From JAKQDH01 sp029558835 (GTDB taxonomy: Bacteria > Planctomycetota > Phycisphaerae > UBA1845), in NCBI GenBank assembly GCA_035356615.1, contig DAOQSN010000001.1:62001-126000 (forward strand): a DNA stretch of 64,000 nt, read 5' to 3'. A program made the position numbers and the translations under genes. This document shows positions 33,829-43,533 of the stretch, one piece after another. Position 1 is the stretch's first letter. Every line of letters starts with the position of its first letter. Under the pieces are notes generated by a model. The model searched no databases, had not been told where the DNA came from, and was given only the letters and a program-made list of their open reading frames with translations.

Positions 33829-35289
33829 TCAAGCGCGTGCGCGCGGGTGTGCCTCTGTGCGTTTGAACAGTTGCGCGACGGCACTGAAGACGGGCGCGGA
33901 TACCAACGAGACGATCATGCCGAGCGTGCCGGCCTCGGGGGATTGATGGCCGCGGGCGTAGAGGACGATGCACGTTCCCAGGCCGACGAAGGCCGAGCCG
34001 ACGGCGCCCACCGTATTCGCCCAGCGCGTGAACAGACCCCAGAGGAACGGTCCCAGGAAGACCGAGCCGATGGCGCCCCAGGAGATGCCGAGGATGGCCA
34101 CGATGGTCTCGAAACGCCTGGCCGCCAGCAGCACCGAGACGACGACGAAGAGCACGCTGCCACAGCGCATGAGCAGCGTCAGGGTGCGGTCGCTCGGATC
34201 CCTCCGCACGAACCCGGCATAGAAGTCCTTGACGACGGTGGCGCTGGAGATGAGCACGAGGGCGGCCAGCGTGGACATCGAGGCCGACAGGATGAGCAGG
34301 AGGATCAGCACGGAGAGCGACTCGGGGACGACGTTGGCCAGCAGTTCCGGCATGAGACGATCAAAGACGGGCTGACCGGCCTCGAAGGCGGCAGGGGTGA
34401 CCTCGGGCGACAGGAACAGTCGGGTGGTCGCCCCGCAGAAGTAGGCCGTGCCGCAGATGAACAGTGCCAGGACGGTCGAGGCGACCATCCCGATGCGGAT
34501 GGCACGCGCGCTCTTGATGGCGTAGAACTTCTGCACCAGTTGGGGCATGCCGAACGGGGCGACGCTGGTGAGGAACACCAGGCAGAACAGCGGCCAGGCG
34601 CCGCCGGGCCCCACCCAGCCGGTGAGGCGCGGGTCGTGCGTGGCCAGGCCGGCCGTGATGCCGCCCAGGCCCCCGCCGGCGTGCAGCGTGTAACCCAGTA
34701 GAATCCCCACGCCCACCACCATGATCATGCCGAACACTACGTCGATCATGGCCATGGACTTATAGCCGCCGAGTACCATGTAAAAGGCGGTGAAGGCGCC
34801 CATCACCAGCAGGGCCACCGGGAACGACATCCCGAAGTGGGATTGGAAGAGATACGACAACCCCATGAACACGGCCGCCGAATACGGGATGAAGAAGACG
34901 AAGATGCAGACGGCCGCGAAGAGCTTGAAGGCGCGGCTGCCGTAGCGTTTCTCCAGAAACTCGGGCATGGTGTGGGCGTCGTATTCCACCGAGACGCGGC
35001 GGACGCGATTGCCCAGCAGCCACCACACTCCCAGGACGCCGACGAGGGCGTTGCCGACCGCGATCCACAAACCGGAGTAACCGAAGCCCCAGCCGATCTT
35101 GCCGGCGAAACCGATGAACAGCACGGCGGAGAAGTAGGCAGCGGCGTAGGTGAACGCGGTCATCCAGGGTCCGACCGCACGCCCACCGAGGAAGAAGTCC
35201 GCGAACGAACGCGTGCGCCGCATCCCCAGAATGCCGATGCCCACGATCATCAGGGCGTAGGCGGCCAGGACGATGGTCTTGATCAGCAT
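33829..35289 (-). CDS. sodium:solute symporter family protein
   Basis: A 486-residue inner-membrane transporter of the SSS family with about 13 helices. RSFADFFLGGRAVGPWMTAF and YSAAVFMGLSYLF near the N-terminal half are typical. The family imports sugars, amino acids, vitamins or sialic acids with sodium; the substrate cannot be read here. GGAGG stands six bases before the ATG at 35289. It ends at 33829, close to a GC-rich gap of about 270 bp with no feature. The gene upstream on the same strand is an outer-membrane porin, so the two could serve one uptake route. Confidence 0.88.
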   Translation of the reverse strand: MLIKTIVLAAYALMIVGIGILGMRRTRSFADFFLGGRAVGPWMTAFTYAAAYFSAVLFIGFAGKIGWGFGYSGLWIAVGNALVGVLGVWWLLGNRVRRVSVEYDAHTMPEFLEKRYGSRAFKLFAAVCIFVFFIPYSAAVFMGLSYLFQSHFGMSFPVALLVMGAFTAFYMVLGGYKSMAMIDVVFGMIMVVGVGILLGYTLHAGGGLGGITAGLATHDPRLTGWVGPGGAWPLFCLVFLTSVAPFGMPQLVQKFYAIKSARAIRIGMVASTVLALFICGTAYFCGATTRLFLSPEVTPAAFEAGQPVFDRLMPELLANVVPESLSVLILLLILSASMSTLAALVLISSATVVKDFYAGFVRRDPSDRTLTLLMRCGSVLFVVVSVLLAARRFETIVAILGISWGAIGSVFLGPFLWGLFTRWANTVGAVGSAFVGLGTCIVLYARGHQSPEAGTLGMIVSLVSAPVFSAVAQLFKRTEAHPRARA

Positions 35290-35340
35290 CGGCAGCCTCC
35301 AGCGCGAGCGCCGCGTGTCCGCGTTCCCCCGCGCGGTGGT

Positions 35341-36915
35341 TCAAAAACTGAACATCAACTGCGCCCGCAGGAACAGGGCCGGGTCATTGCGGGCATCCGT
35401 GTAGTAGTCTCCCGGGAAGAGGAACTCGCCGAGCAACTGCCCGCTGAGCCACGGCGTAAACTTATAGTTGAGCACGGTGCTGAGCAGTTGCCCGCGGAAG
35501 CAGCCGCCCCCGCTGAAGCCCGGCCGGTCGGCAAACGTATTCTGATCGGCGAACAGCAGATGGTAGTCCGAACAGAGTTCCAGCTTGGCGTTGGGATGGC
35601 CCGTCCAGCCCAGGGCAACGCGGTGTAGGTTCGTCATGTCGCCGATGCGCGTCTCGCCGGCGTAGGTGTAGATGTACATCTCGCTGAACCGCGGCCAGCG
35701 GCCCCAGAGAATGTCGAAGGCTTCGTTGGTGTCGGTCCCCGGCTTATCGCCGGAGAGAAACTCATAATCGAGACGCAGGACGCTCTTCCAGGGGTCGTCG
35801 AGATCATAAGAGAGGCGGTCCAGCGAGCCGAATGCACAGAGCGGCTCGCCGTTCTTGCGGCCAAACTGACCGGCGAGGTTCACATAGCCTTTCAGCCGCT
35901 CCTGGAACTGATGCCCGGCGCGGGCGCCGACCGTGTAGACTTCCGCCTGGTCGCCGTTGGCAAGGGCCGGCGTGCGCCGCGTATAGATGAAGTAGGCGTC
36001 GAACTGCGTCTTCGGCAGCGACTTGTTGGTGAACCAGACGATCGCGCCCGTTTCATCATGCTCGACGATATAACGGCGCTCGTCGTCGAGCGGGCGGAAC
36101 CAGTTGTCCTCCTCAGCGTCCTGTTCGAGATAGACCAGATTTAGCGTACTGTGGATACGGTCCCAGTCGAACGTCAGGCGGACGGCGTCAAAGTAGGCGT
36201 TGGACGAACCGACCAGCGGCGTGCCGTCCATGACGAGCCACTGCTCGCCGAGCATGAGGTCCTGCCGTCCGGCCTGCAGCGTCAGGCCGGTGTCGGCGAT
36301 GTCCTTCCACTTGACGTTCAGACGGTCAAAGACGGTCGAGGTCGGGCTCCAGTTGGCGAAGCTCAGCGGTCGGTCGAAGTGTTTGCCCTCCCAGGCGATG
36401 CGGGCGTTGAACTCCAGGTTGTCGAGGGGCGTGAACGTGCCCCACAGGCGGATGCGCTGCCGCTGCCAGTGCCATTCGTGGTCAGGATTGCGCTTGTCGA
36501 GCGTGATGGCGTTGCCGATGTAGGTCTCGCGCAGCCGGAGATCAAAGCCCCATGTCCACCACGGCAGCGGGTGCTTGAGGTCCTGCCAGAGCCCGTCGGC
36601 GGGCGGCTTGTCCGCGGGCGGTTCAGGCTTGGCGGCCGGCGCCGGGGAGTCGGTCGCGGGTGCCGGGGACTCCGTTGCGGGCGCCGGAGAGGGCGACGCG
36701 ACCGGTTCCGGCGGGGGTTGGTCCTGCGGCTGCGTGACTTGCCCCCGCGCGGGCGGCAATGTCGGCAAGAGGACGAAGATCGCCATGGCGGCCATTGCGG
36801 TTCTTCGCCGGGGGTGATGACGCACGCATCGCCGGGTCGTGCTCACGTATGCGGGTGATTGCGTTGGTGCGCTCCGTCGGGCGTACGGGCAGCGCGATGC
36901 TGAGGGTTGGTTCAT
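35341..36915 (-). CDS. alginate-export-type outer-membrane porin
   Basis: A 524-residue outer-membrane beta-barrel with an AlgE-like alginate export domain (WTWGFDLRLRETYIGNAI, RQRIRLWGTFTPL, LQAGRQDLMLG). It ends in Phe (QLMFSF), as barrel proteins do. A Pro/Ala-rich linker (about 60-105) follows the signal sequence. I keep the ATG at 36915, with GGAG ten bases upstream; an ATG at 36795 would give a more ordinary signal peptide (AMAIFVLLPTLPPARG) and is a real alternative. Export or diffusion of a charged polysaccharide or sugar is likely. The next gene on this strand is a sodium symporter 51 bases away. Confidence 0.8.
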   Translation of the reverse strand: MNQPSASRCPYARRSAPTQSPAYVSTTRRCVRHHPRRRTAMAAMAIFVLLPTLPPARGQVTQPQDQPPPEPVASPSPAPATESPAPATDSPAPAAKPEPPADKPPADGLWQDLKHPLPWWTWGFDLRLRETYIGNAITLDKRNPDHEWHWQRQRIRLWGTFTPLDNLEFNARIAWEGKHFDRPLSFANWSPTSTVFDRLNVKWKDIADTGLTLQAGRQDLMLGEQWLVMDGTPLVGSSNAYFDAVRLTFDWDRIHSTLNLVYLEQDAEEDNWFRPLDDERRYIVEHDETGAIVWFTNKSLPKTQFDAYFIYTRRTPALANGDQAEVYTVGARAGHQFQERLKGYVNLAGQFGRKNGEPLCAFGSLDRLSYDLDDPWKSVLRLDYEFLSGDKPGTDTNEAFDILWGRWPRFSEMYIYTYAGETRIGDMTNLHRVALGWTGHPNAKLELCSDYHLLFADQNTFADRPGFSGGGCFRGQLLSTVLNYKFTPWLSGQLLGEFLFPGDYYTDARNDPALFLRAQLMFSF

Positions 36916-37400
36916 CGGGCTTCCACTCCGAGCCGACTACGTCGAGGCTTGCGCCGCGCCGGCGCGCAAGCGTCGCGGGTTGGGCATCCTATGCGATAGG
37001 CCGGTCTGAAGGCAAACCACCCCGGCCGCCTTGGGAAGCACACTCCGCCGCGAGCTGGCGGCGTCCGGCCCCCTCTCCCCCTGTGAGGTCTGTGTTCAGC
37101 GTCTTCGGCGTCGTGGTTGCCATGCTCGCCCGCGACCGCGGTCGCGGGTGAGCATGCCTCTGTGGCCGCGGACCATGCCCACCCCCGCCTGCGGCGGGTG
37201 AGGGCATGGCACGCGCGCCAGAGAGGTACTCGCCCCCCGGAAGAGGGGTAGGGGTGAGGGCAGCGGAGGCGAGGGCGTCCCCCTGCTGCGCAAACCCGCC
37301 CGTCGTGAGGGACAGGGGTTGAACTGCCCGGCGCGCGGGCGTACCGTTGTGTGCGTCTGGTGTGGACGGCCGAGCGCGCCGATCCAGAGTTGAGGTCACC
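36916..37400. other. intergenic region with repeat copy
   Basis: A 485-bp gap between divergent genes. Positions 37088-37229 are a copy of the 143-bp inverted-repeat element. The rest is GC-rich with no gene or clear promoter. Confidence 0.5.
37088..37229. repeat. 143-bp inverted-repeat element, worn inverted copy
   Basis: About 142 bp in the opposite orientation to the copies at 16725 and 54484. The left end GTGTTCAGCGTCTTCGGCGT and the inner hairpins (CCCGCGACCGCGGTCGCGGG) are well kept; the right terminal repeat has decayed. Confidence 0.75.
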
Positions 37401-37898
37401 GTGCAGTCCGACGTTCGGGTTGGGATTGGATACGACATTCACCGCCTGGTGGCGGGCCGGCGGCTGCTGCTGGGGGGCATCGAGGTACCGTTTGACCGCG
37501 GGCTGGCCGGGCATAGCGACGCCGACGTGGTCCTGCATGCCGTGATGGACGCCCTGCTCGGGGCGGCCGGCCTGCCGGACATCGGCGAACTGTTCCCCGA
37601 CACGGACGAGGCGTTCCGCGGCGCCGACAGCCGGGAACTGCTCCGGCTGGTGATGCAGCGAGTGCATACCCGGGGGGTTCGCCCGCACAACGTGGACGTC
37701 ATCGTTCACGCAGAGGCGCCGAAGCTAACGCCTCATAAGCGCGCGATCGCCGAGTCGATCGCCGAGTTGCTGAACCTGCCCGCCGATAGAGTAGGTGTGA
37801 AGGCCAAGACGGGCGAGGGACTCGGCGCTGTGGGCACGGGTGAGGCCATCGCCTGCACGGCGGCAGCGCTGCTGGTTGGATCGCCGCGATCCGTGTAG
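37401..37898 (+). CDS. ispF: 2-C-methyl-D-erythritol 2,4-cyclodiphosphate synthase
   Basis: A 165-residue enzyme of the MEP route to isoprenoid precursors. The metal site is GIGYDIHRL (Asp and His), followed by LAGHSDADVVLHAVMDALLG and the C-terminal VKAKTGEGLGAVGTGEAI. The GTG at 37401, with GAGGT just upstream, gives the usual length; earlier starts add non-family sequence. It is followed directly by a repeat element and then cysS, the same gene pair that often neighbours ispD in other bacteria, but ispD is absent here. Confidence 0.93.
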   Translation: MQSDVRVGIGYDIHRLVAGRRLLLGGIEVPFDRGLAGHSDADVVLHAVMDALLGAAGLPDIGELFPDTDEAFRGADSRELLRLVMQRVHTRGVRPHNVDVIVHAEAPKLTPHKRAIAESIAELLNLPADRVGVKAKTGEGLGAVGTGEAIACTAAALLVGSPRSV

Positions 37899-38060
37899 GC
37901 AGACCGGCTTGGGCGAAGAGGAACCGGGGTGCCATGGCCAAGCGCGGCGCCGCCATGCAGTGCGGCAGCACAAGTGCGCCGCGCACAACGCCATGCCGGC
38001 GCCTTCGGCTTGGGCATGCCGCCCGGTGTCTTCGGCCTGACCGTGGCACCCGGTGCGTTC
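37899..38060. repeat. 'GGTGGCATG' inverted-repeat element, copy
   Basis: Begins at the ispF stop codon. The central part GGTGCCATGGCCAAGCGCGG ... GGCGCCTTCGGCTTGGGCAT matches the other copies; the outer arms are less well kept. It fills the gap to cysS. Confidence 0.7.
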
Positions 38061-38176
38061 CCCGTCCGCCGCGGCGGGCTGACACTACCTGACTGCGGGA
38101 GGACCGAAGCTACGTTGGCAACGGGCGTTCGGGCCCGACAACCGCCGGATGACGTCCGGCAGACGAGGTTGAATCT

Positions 38177-39640
38177 ATGGCACTGGTCGTCGAGAACACG
38201 TTCACGCGACGCAAGGAACCGTTCGAGCCGTTGCAGCCGGGCAAGGTCGGCATCTACGTCTGCGGGCCGACAGTCTACGGGCACAGCCACCTCGGGCACG
38301 CCAAGAGCTACGTCAGCTTCGATGCCATCGTGCGCTGGCTGCAGTGCAGCGGCTATGCGGTCAGCTACGTGCAGAACATCACCGACGTCGGCCACCTGAC
38401 CGACAACGCCGACGAAGGCGAGGACAAGGTCACCAAGGAAGCGCGCCGCCGCGGCCTGCACCCGATGGCCATCGCGGAGACCTATACGCGCAGCTACCTG
38501 GACGACATGGACGCCCTCCACATCCGCCGGCCGGACATCATGCCGCACGCCACCGGGCATATTCCCGAGCAGATCGCCTGCGTCCAGAAGCTGCTGGCGA
38601 AGGGGCACGCGTACGAGGTGAACGGCAACATCTACTTCGACGTCAGCTCGTTCAGCCGCTACGGCCGGTTGAGCGGGCGGATGGTGGAGGACATGGAGGC
38701 GGGGGCGCGCGTCGAGGTCAATCCCGAGAAGCGTCACCCGTCGGACTTCGCCCTGTGGAAGCGGGCGGAGGCGGGGCACATCATGCGCTGGCTGAGCCCG
38801 TGGGGTGAAGGCTATCCCGGCTGGCACCTGGAGTGCTCGGTGATGAGCCAGAAGTACCTCGGCGAGACGTTCGACATCCACGGCGGCGGGCTGGAGAACC
38901 AGTTTCCGCACCACGAATGCGAGATCGCCCAGGGCGAATGCGCCACGGGCAAGCCGTTCTGCCGCTACTGGCTGCACAACAACATGTGCACCATCAACGG
39001 GCAGAAGATGGGCAAGAGCCTGGGCAACTTCATCCTGCTCAAGCAGCTCTTCTTCGAGGGGCATCCGCTGCTGGAGAAGACGTTCGAGCCGGCCGTGGTG
39101 AAGCACTTTGTGCTCACCAGCCACTATCGGGCGCCGCTGGACTTCTCGAATAGCGCGCTGAAGGCAGCCGAGAGCGGTTCGTACAAGCTGCGCGACGCAG
39201 CCCGGGAGCTGACGCGGGCGGCACGGTCAGCGGCGCCGAAACCGGCATCGGAGAAGATTCGCACGGCTCTGGCGGACATCGAGAAGCGCTTCAGCGACGC
39301 GCTGAACGATGACTTCAACACGGCCGTCGGCCTGGCGGTGCTCTTCGACTTCGCCCGGCAGAGCGGCACCTGGATCAGCGAGGGCGCCGGTCAGGAGGAC
39401 CTGCTCGCCGCCGACACACTCATGCAGCGGCTCACGGGCGACGCGCTGGGCCTGAAGTGGTCATCACCGCTGGGCGGCGAAGGCCAGGAGTCGAAGCAAG
39501 ACCAGCTCATAAAGCTGCTGGCCGACCTGCGCCACGAGGCCCGCAAGCAGAAGAACTTCGCCCTCTCCGACCAAATCCGCGACCGGCTCGTCGCCCTCGG
39601 CGTCAACCTCCGCGACACGACCGACGGGACGAAGTGGTAG
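38177..39640 (+). CDS. cysS: cysteinyl-tRNA synthetase
   Basis: A 487-residue class I aminoacyl-tRNA synthetase that charges tRNA-Cys. The zinc cysteine is in IYVCGPTVYG, the HIGH motif appears as HSHLGHAKS, the GWHIECS-like zinc segment as GWHLECSVMS, and KMSKS as KMGKS in NGQKMGKSLGN. Length is normal. GAGG lies about nine bases before the ATG at 38177. If the TGA at 63278 is a sense codon, Sec insertion would run beside normal cysteine charging by this enzyme. Confidence 0.95.
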   Translation: MALVVENTFTRRKEPFEPLQPGKVGIYVCGPTVYGHSHLGHAKSYVSFDAIVRWLQCSGYAVSYVQNITDVGHLTDNADEGEDKVTKEARRRGLHPMAIAETYTRSYLDDMDALHIRRPDIMPHATGHIPEQIACVQKLLAKGHAYEVNGNIYFDVSSFSRYGRLSGRMVEDMEAGARVEVNPEKRHPSDFALWKRAEAGHIMRWLSPWGEGYPGWHLECSVMSQKYLGETFDIHGGGLENQFPHHECEIAQGECATGKPFCRYWLHNNMCTINGQKMGKSLGNFILLKQLFFEGHPLLEKTFEPAVVKHFVLTSHYRAPLDFSNSALKAAESGSYKLRDAARELTRAARSAAPKPASEKIRTALADIEKRFSDALNDDFNTAVGLAVLFDFARQSGTWISEGAGQEDLLAADTLMQRLTGDALGLKWSSPLGGEGQESKQDQLIKLLADLRHEARKQKNFALSDQIRDRLVALGVNLRDTTDGTKW

Positions 39641-39941
39641 GAGCCCAGGCCAGGCGGGCGGAGCGCAGGCGATGGGCCGCCGGTGGGACGGGGCTGCCGC
39701 TGTCACGCCTCTGGGAAGTTGGGCGGGCGAGTCCAGGCTCCCGCGGGGCGGCAGGTGCAGGCGTTCGGGCGGGCGTCCATCGAGTGCTCAGCGGCGGGTC
39801 GGCATAGAGGGCCCAGCACGGACAGGCCGGCCGCAACGTCTCCCCATGCGCTGTTGCGGGGAGTGGGCCGTGGAGTACAATCCATCGTCTAGCGGCCAGG
39901 TTTCGCAGTGAACCACGCGGTGAAGGTGGGTGGAAACGCTC
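39641..39941 (+). promoter_or_regulatory. leader of the methylase-HNH operon
   Basis: About 300 bp. A candidate promoter, TTGCGG (39854-39859), 16-bp spacer, TACAAT (39876-39881), would start the transcript near 39888. The rest is GC-rich without a gene. Confidence 0.5.
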
Positions 39942-42698
39942 ATGGCGGACCCTCCCGTACGTGCCTCGACCCTGAAGCAGTACTTGGTTGACGACTGCGG
40001 CTACGGTCTGAAGCTCATTACGGAGAACTACACCTTCGCCGCCGACAAGACCGTCGGTCTGGCAGCGTTCGCACACCGACCGTTCGACGCCCGTTCTGCT
40101 TGCATCGCTGCAATCGACACCAACGCGGATGGCGCGCAGTCCGCGGTGATGGCTTGCCGGGAGTTCGGGGCCCCCGTTGTGTTCGCCTGCCTGGGCAATC
40201 GGCTTCAAGTGTGGAAGCCGGGGCCAACGACGGCCGAGCCCAAGGAACCCGGCCTCCTGCCGCGCCAGATTCCCCGCTTCTTCAAGGACCACAGGGCGGA
40301 TCTCGCCCCAGGCCGAATCTATGAAGCCAAGACCATTGGTCGTATTCCCGGCAGCGGACGGCAACTCGACTTCGTGGATGCGGGACTGCTTCCATTCGCC
40401 GAAGGGCAGATGGGAGAGAAGCTCACCCAGAAAGTCGCCGACGCGGCCTCGCTTCTCCGTGGTGTTTTTCCGGAGAACACGCCGCTAACCTTGAGGCAAC
40501 GCGAGTGGATCGTCAAATCGACCTTCCGCCTGCTTGCAGCCAAGGTGCTCCAGGACAAGGAAGTCCCGAATTTCAGGTCGCTGCGTCTCAGCAATCTGGA
40601 CGACGTGTTCCGACGTGTGCAGAGGCACTACGGATCGCAGGAAGAGGTCGAGATCGGCGGCGCCAAGAGGCGCGCCGTGCTGGAGCAGGCCAGCAAGTTG
40701 TTCCGTAATCTGAGCAGCCTGCGGAACCTGACCACCGAGGCGCTCGCTGACGTGTACGAAGAGGCGCTGGTCACGCCGCGTACGCGGGACCTGCTGGGCA
40801 CGCACAGCACACCGTCCTATCTCGTGGATTACATCATCTGGCAGTTGGCTCCCTGGATCGAGAAGATCGATCCGGGCGAACTGCGCGTGCTTGAGCCGGG
40901 ATGCGGCCACGCCCCGTTTCTCGTAGGCGCGATGCGCCTGCTGCGGAACTTCGACTTGGGCAGGGATCCGCGTGAACTGAGTGCGTTCTTTCGGGAGCGC
41001 CTCTGTGGTATCGAGCAGGACTCATTCGCGCTGGAGATTGCCCGTCTATCACTCACCGTGGCTGACGTGCCCAATCCCGACGGTTGGCAGGGCCTCCAAG
41101 CCGGCGACATGTTTGAATCCACAAGGCTTCAGGACGCGGCAAAGCAATGTCGGCTGCTGCTGGCCAACCCCCCCTTCGAGGGCGGCAAGCCGCTGCGACT
41201 TCTCGAAAACACGCTGCCGTATCTTCCCCCAGCTGCCGTGTTCGGTGTCGTTGTGCCGGCAACGTTGCTGCATGCAAGAGGCGTGAGGCATAGGAGCGTC
41301 GTGGACCTTCGTCGGTGCCTTGTGGAGAGGTGCCAACTTGCAGAGGTTTCGCTCTTTCCCGACGGGCTCTTCACGTTCGCGGACCAGGAGTGCGCCATCA
41401 TGCTGGGGCGTCGTCTCGCGCGGGGCCCTACGCCAGCGACGCTCGTCAGATGCAAACGCGTCCGCGAAGACCAGCGGGACGGGTTCGAACAGCGTTACGA
41501 ATTCCCGTCCGATCGTCGCATCCAGCAGGCGATGTTTGCAGAGCGCAGCGGGTTTAGGCTCTGGATCCCGGAACTGCAGGAGGACGTCTGGTCGTGGCTA
41601 CGAGAGTGTCCGCGGCTTGTAGACATCGCCGACGTTTCGCAGGGCCTCGCTTACAAGAGAAAGCGACGAGACCGGTACGACACGGACGGGCGTCCTCCGA
41701 ATTCGAAGACCGTTGAGCCCAGATCGTTTGCTGGCGGTGTCATGGGCTACGCCCGTCCGCGCGGGCAGTGGATGACGTACTCCCAACCGGCACTATCATG
41801 TCTGAACCTCGCCGAGGATGTGATAGGTTGCGCGAGGTTAGGGGCGGACACGGGGGTGGGTCAAGTGCTCATCGTACGGCACCCTCCTCGTGGGATCTGG
41901 AGGCTGAAGCCGTTCATCGATGAAGCAGGACGACCTTTCACGAGCAACTTCAACACGGTGCGTCCCAAGGCGCTGAATCAGCACCCGTTGCACTACATCT
42001 TCGCTCTGTGCTCCTCCCCGCTCGCAAATGCGTACGTGTACACGCACAGCCTCAAACGCGACATCCAGGACGGCGACTTCCGCGAGCTGCCGGTTCCGCG
42101 CGCCGATGCGGACAGTGTTAGACGCGTGGCCCAGGCGACGCGCGACTACCTGGAGGCGGCCGGTCACTTCGACGGGTCGGCTGGCGAGGCGACGCTCCCG
42201 CTGTTTTCCGGTTCTCCAAAGCAAGACAAGGTGGACAGAGAATCGCTCCACCGGTTCCTCATGCGTATGGACGCGGAAGTGTTACGGCTGTACGACTTGC
42301 CGGCGAGGGCCGAGCGCAAGCTGCTGGACCGATTCTCCGGCAAGGTTCGTCCTGGGGTGCCCGGGCAGTTTGCAGGCTATTATCCCGACGGCTTCACGGC
42401 GTGCGTGCCGCTATACGTCTACTTGACCGATACCTACCAGCGGTTTCTACGGGAGGGTACTGGGGGCGTGCCGGCCGAGCTTCGGGCACGGTACGACGAG
42501 TTGCTGGACAAGCGGTTGCAGACCGAGCTGGACCCCGCTGAACGGGATGAGCTGCACCGGCTAGAAGCCGAGATGGACGGCGGAGATTATGCCGCCCAAC
42601 CGCCGGATGACTCCTGGCTGGCGGCCCGCGAAGCGGAGCAACGGGCATCGCGCCAGACGATGGACCAGATCAGCGCCAGAATCGTCGACCTCACGTAA
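39942..42698 (+). CDS. N6-adenine DNA methylase, large type II/IIG-like
   Basis: A 918-residue protein (ATG at 39942; a GTG at 39930 is possible). The SAM motif is LEPGCGHAPFLVGA near residue 317 and the catalytic motif IV is LLANPPFEGG near 408, the NPPF form typical of adenine-N6 methylases. The first 150 residues or so have a mixed alpha/beta pattern (VFACLGNRLQVWKPG) that could be a degenerate nuclease or recognition domain. After the methylase, about 550-760 looks like a target recognition region. It is followed after 16 bases by an HNH protein, so the two probably form one restriction-modification or BREX-like unit. Codon use is less GC-biased than in cysS, suggesting transfer. Confidence 0.8.
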   Translation: MADPPVRASTLKQYLVDDCGYGLKLITENYTFAADKTVGLAAFAHRPFDARSACIAAIDTNADGAQSAVMACREFGAPVVFACLGNRLQVWKPGPTTAEPKEPGLLPRQIPRFFKDHRADLAPGRIYEAKTIGRIPGSGRQLDFVDAGLLPFAEGQMGEKLTQKVADAASLLRGVFPENTPLTLRQREWIVKSTFRLLAAKVLQDKEVPNFRSLRLSNLDDVFRRVQRHYGSQEEVEIGGAKRRAVLEQASKLFRNLSSLRNLTTEALADVYEEALVTPRTRDLLGTHSTPSYLVDYIIWQLAPWIEKIDPGELRVLEPGCGHAPFLVGAMRLLRNFDLGRDPRELSAFFRERLCGIEQDSFALEIARLSLTVADVPNPDGWQGLQAGDMFESTRLQDAAKQCRLLLANPPFEGGKPLRLLENTLPYLPPAAVFGVVVPATLLHARGVRHRSVVDLRRCLVERCQLAEVSLFPDGLFTFADQECAIMLGRRLARGPTPATLVRCKRVREDQRDGFEQRYEFPSDRRIQQAMFAERSGFRLWIPELQEDVWSWLRECPRLVDIADVSQGLAYKRKRRDRYDTDGRPPNSKTVEPRSFAGGVMGYARPRGQWMTYSQPALSCLNLAEDVIGCARLGADTGVGQVLIVRHPPRGIWRLKPFIDEAGRPFTSNFNTVRPKALNQHPLHYIFALCSSPLANAYVYTHSLKRDIQDGDFRELPVPRADADSVRRVAQATRDYLEAAGHFDGSAGEATLPLFSGSPKQDKVDRESLHRFLMRMDAEVLRLYDLPARAERKLLDRFSGKVRPGVPGQFAGYYPDGFTACVPLYVYLTDTYQRFLREGTGGVPAELRARYDELLDKRLQTELDPAERDELHRLEAEMDGGDYAAQPPDDSWLAAREAEQRASRQTMDQISARIVDLT

Positions 42699-42714
42699 GC
42701 TGGGGAACCGCTCC

Positions 42715-43371
42715 ATGAGAATCGTTCGGGGCTCGGATCCTGGACCGGTCACCAAGTACGGAGACTACAAGCCACACCTGCAACCGCTCTTCCGGTTCCG
42801 TTGCGCCTACTGCGTCTCGCACGAGGAGCTGATGGGCGGGTACGACGCGATGGAGGTGGACCACTTCCGCCCCTGCGGGCGGATTGAGTTCGAGCACTTG
42901 AAGAAGGAATGGACGAACCTCTACTACGCGTGCCGGCTATGCAACGGGTCCAAGTCCAGCCACTGGCCGAGCGCCGAAGAGGAGAGACGCGGTCTTCGGT
43001 TCATCAACCCGTGTGAGGAAGACCCCGACAGCCACGTTCGGATCACGCGTCATCCCGCAAACGGCGACCTGTGCTGGCTGCGTGCCTTGACTCCAGCCGG
43101 ACAGTACACTATCGACAAGATCAGGCTGAACCGCAAGCAACTCCTCGACATTCGCCGCGAGTTGGTTCGACGGGAGCGCGACGCGGAGGAAGCGTTGAAT
43201 CGAAACCGTGAGCAAGCCGAACGCCTGGCCAACGATGTCAACCAGCGTGGCGCAACGCTCGATGTAGTAGAAGTTCTGCGTTCATTGCGAGAAGAGCAGC
43301 AGCGGATTCTCGGCAGCATTGAGGAACTCCGCTCGCGTTATCCGTTCCCATTTGACGTACCTGCTGCGTGA
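42715..43371 (+). CDS. HNH endonuclease family protein
   Basis: A 218-residue predicted nuclease. The HNH core is CAYC near residue 31, MEVDHFRPCGR near 45 (Asp-His), and NLYYACRLCNGSK near 67 (Asn and second CxxC), with the two CxxC pairs binding zinc. A C-terminal charged coiled-coil (about 130-205) may bind a partner. It directly follows the methylase gene and is the natural candidate for the cutting partner of that system. The ribosome binding site (GGGGA) is modest. Confidence 0.82.
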   Translation: MRIVRGSDPGPVTKYGDYKPHLQPLFRFRCAYCVSHEELMGGYDAMEVDHFRPCGRIEFEHLKKEWTNLYYACRLCNGSKSSHWPSAEEERRGLRFINPCEEDPDSHVRITRHPANGDLCWLRALTPAGQYTIDKIRLNRKQLLDIRRELVRRERDAEEALNRNREQAERLANDVNQRGATLDVVEVLRSLREEQQRILGSIEELRSRYPFPFDVPAA

Positions 43372-43432
43372 TGGTGGCGGGCCTTGCTCTCCGTGTGGCA
43401 GCCAAACCCCGGGTAGTCAGACGACAAGGGAT

Positions 43433-43522
43433 GGGACAGGTTTGTCTCTCGTGCCCATCCGGTAGCGCGATCTTCCACGCCTCACGCGGCGAGAACTCGA
43501 GAATAACGAACCTGTCCCGTTT
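43433..43522. terminator. inverted repeat with T-run between convergent genes
   Basis: GGGACAGGTTTGT (43433-43445) pairs with ACGAACCTGTCCC (43504-43516) with one mismatch, and TTTTT follows (43518-43522). It stands between the HNH gene and the convergent MscS gene. The long loop makes a simple terminator doubtful; it may be another REP-like element, since similar AACCTGTCCCGTTTTT strings recur in other genomes. Confidence 0.45.
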
Positions 43523-43533
43523 TTCCCGTTTCT

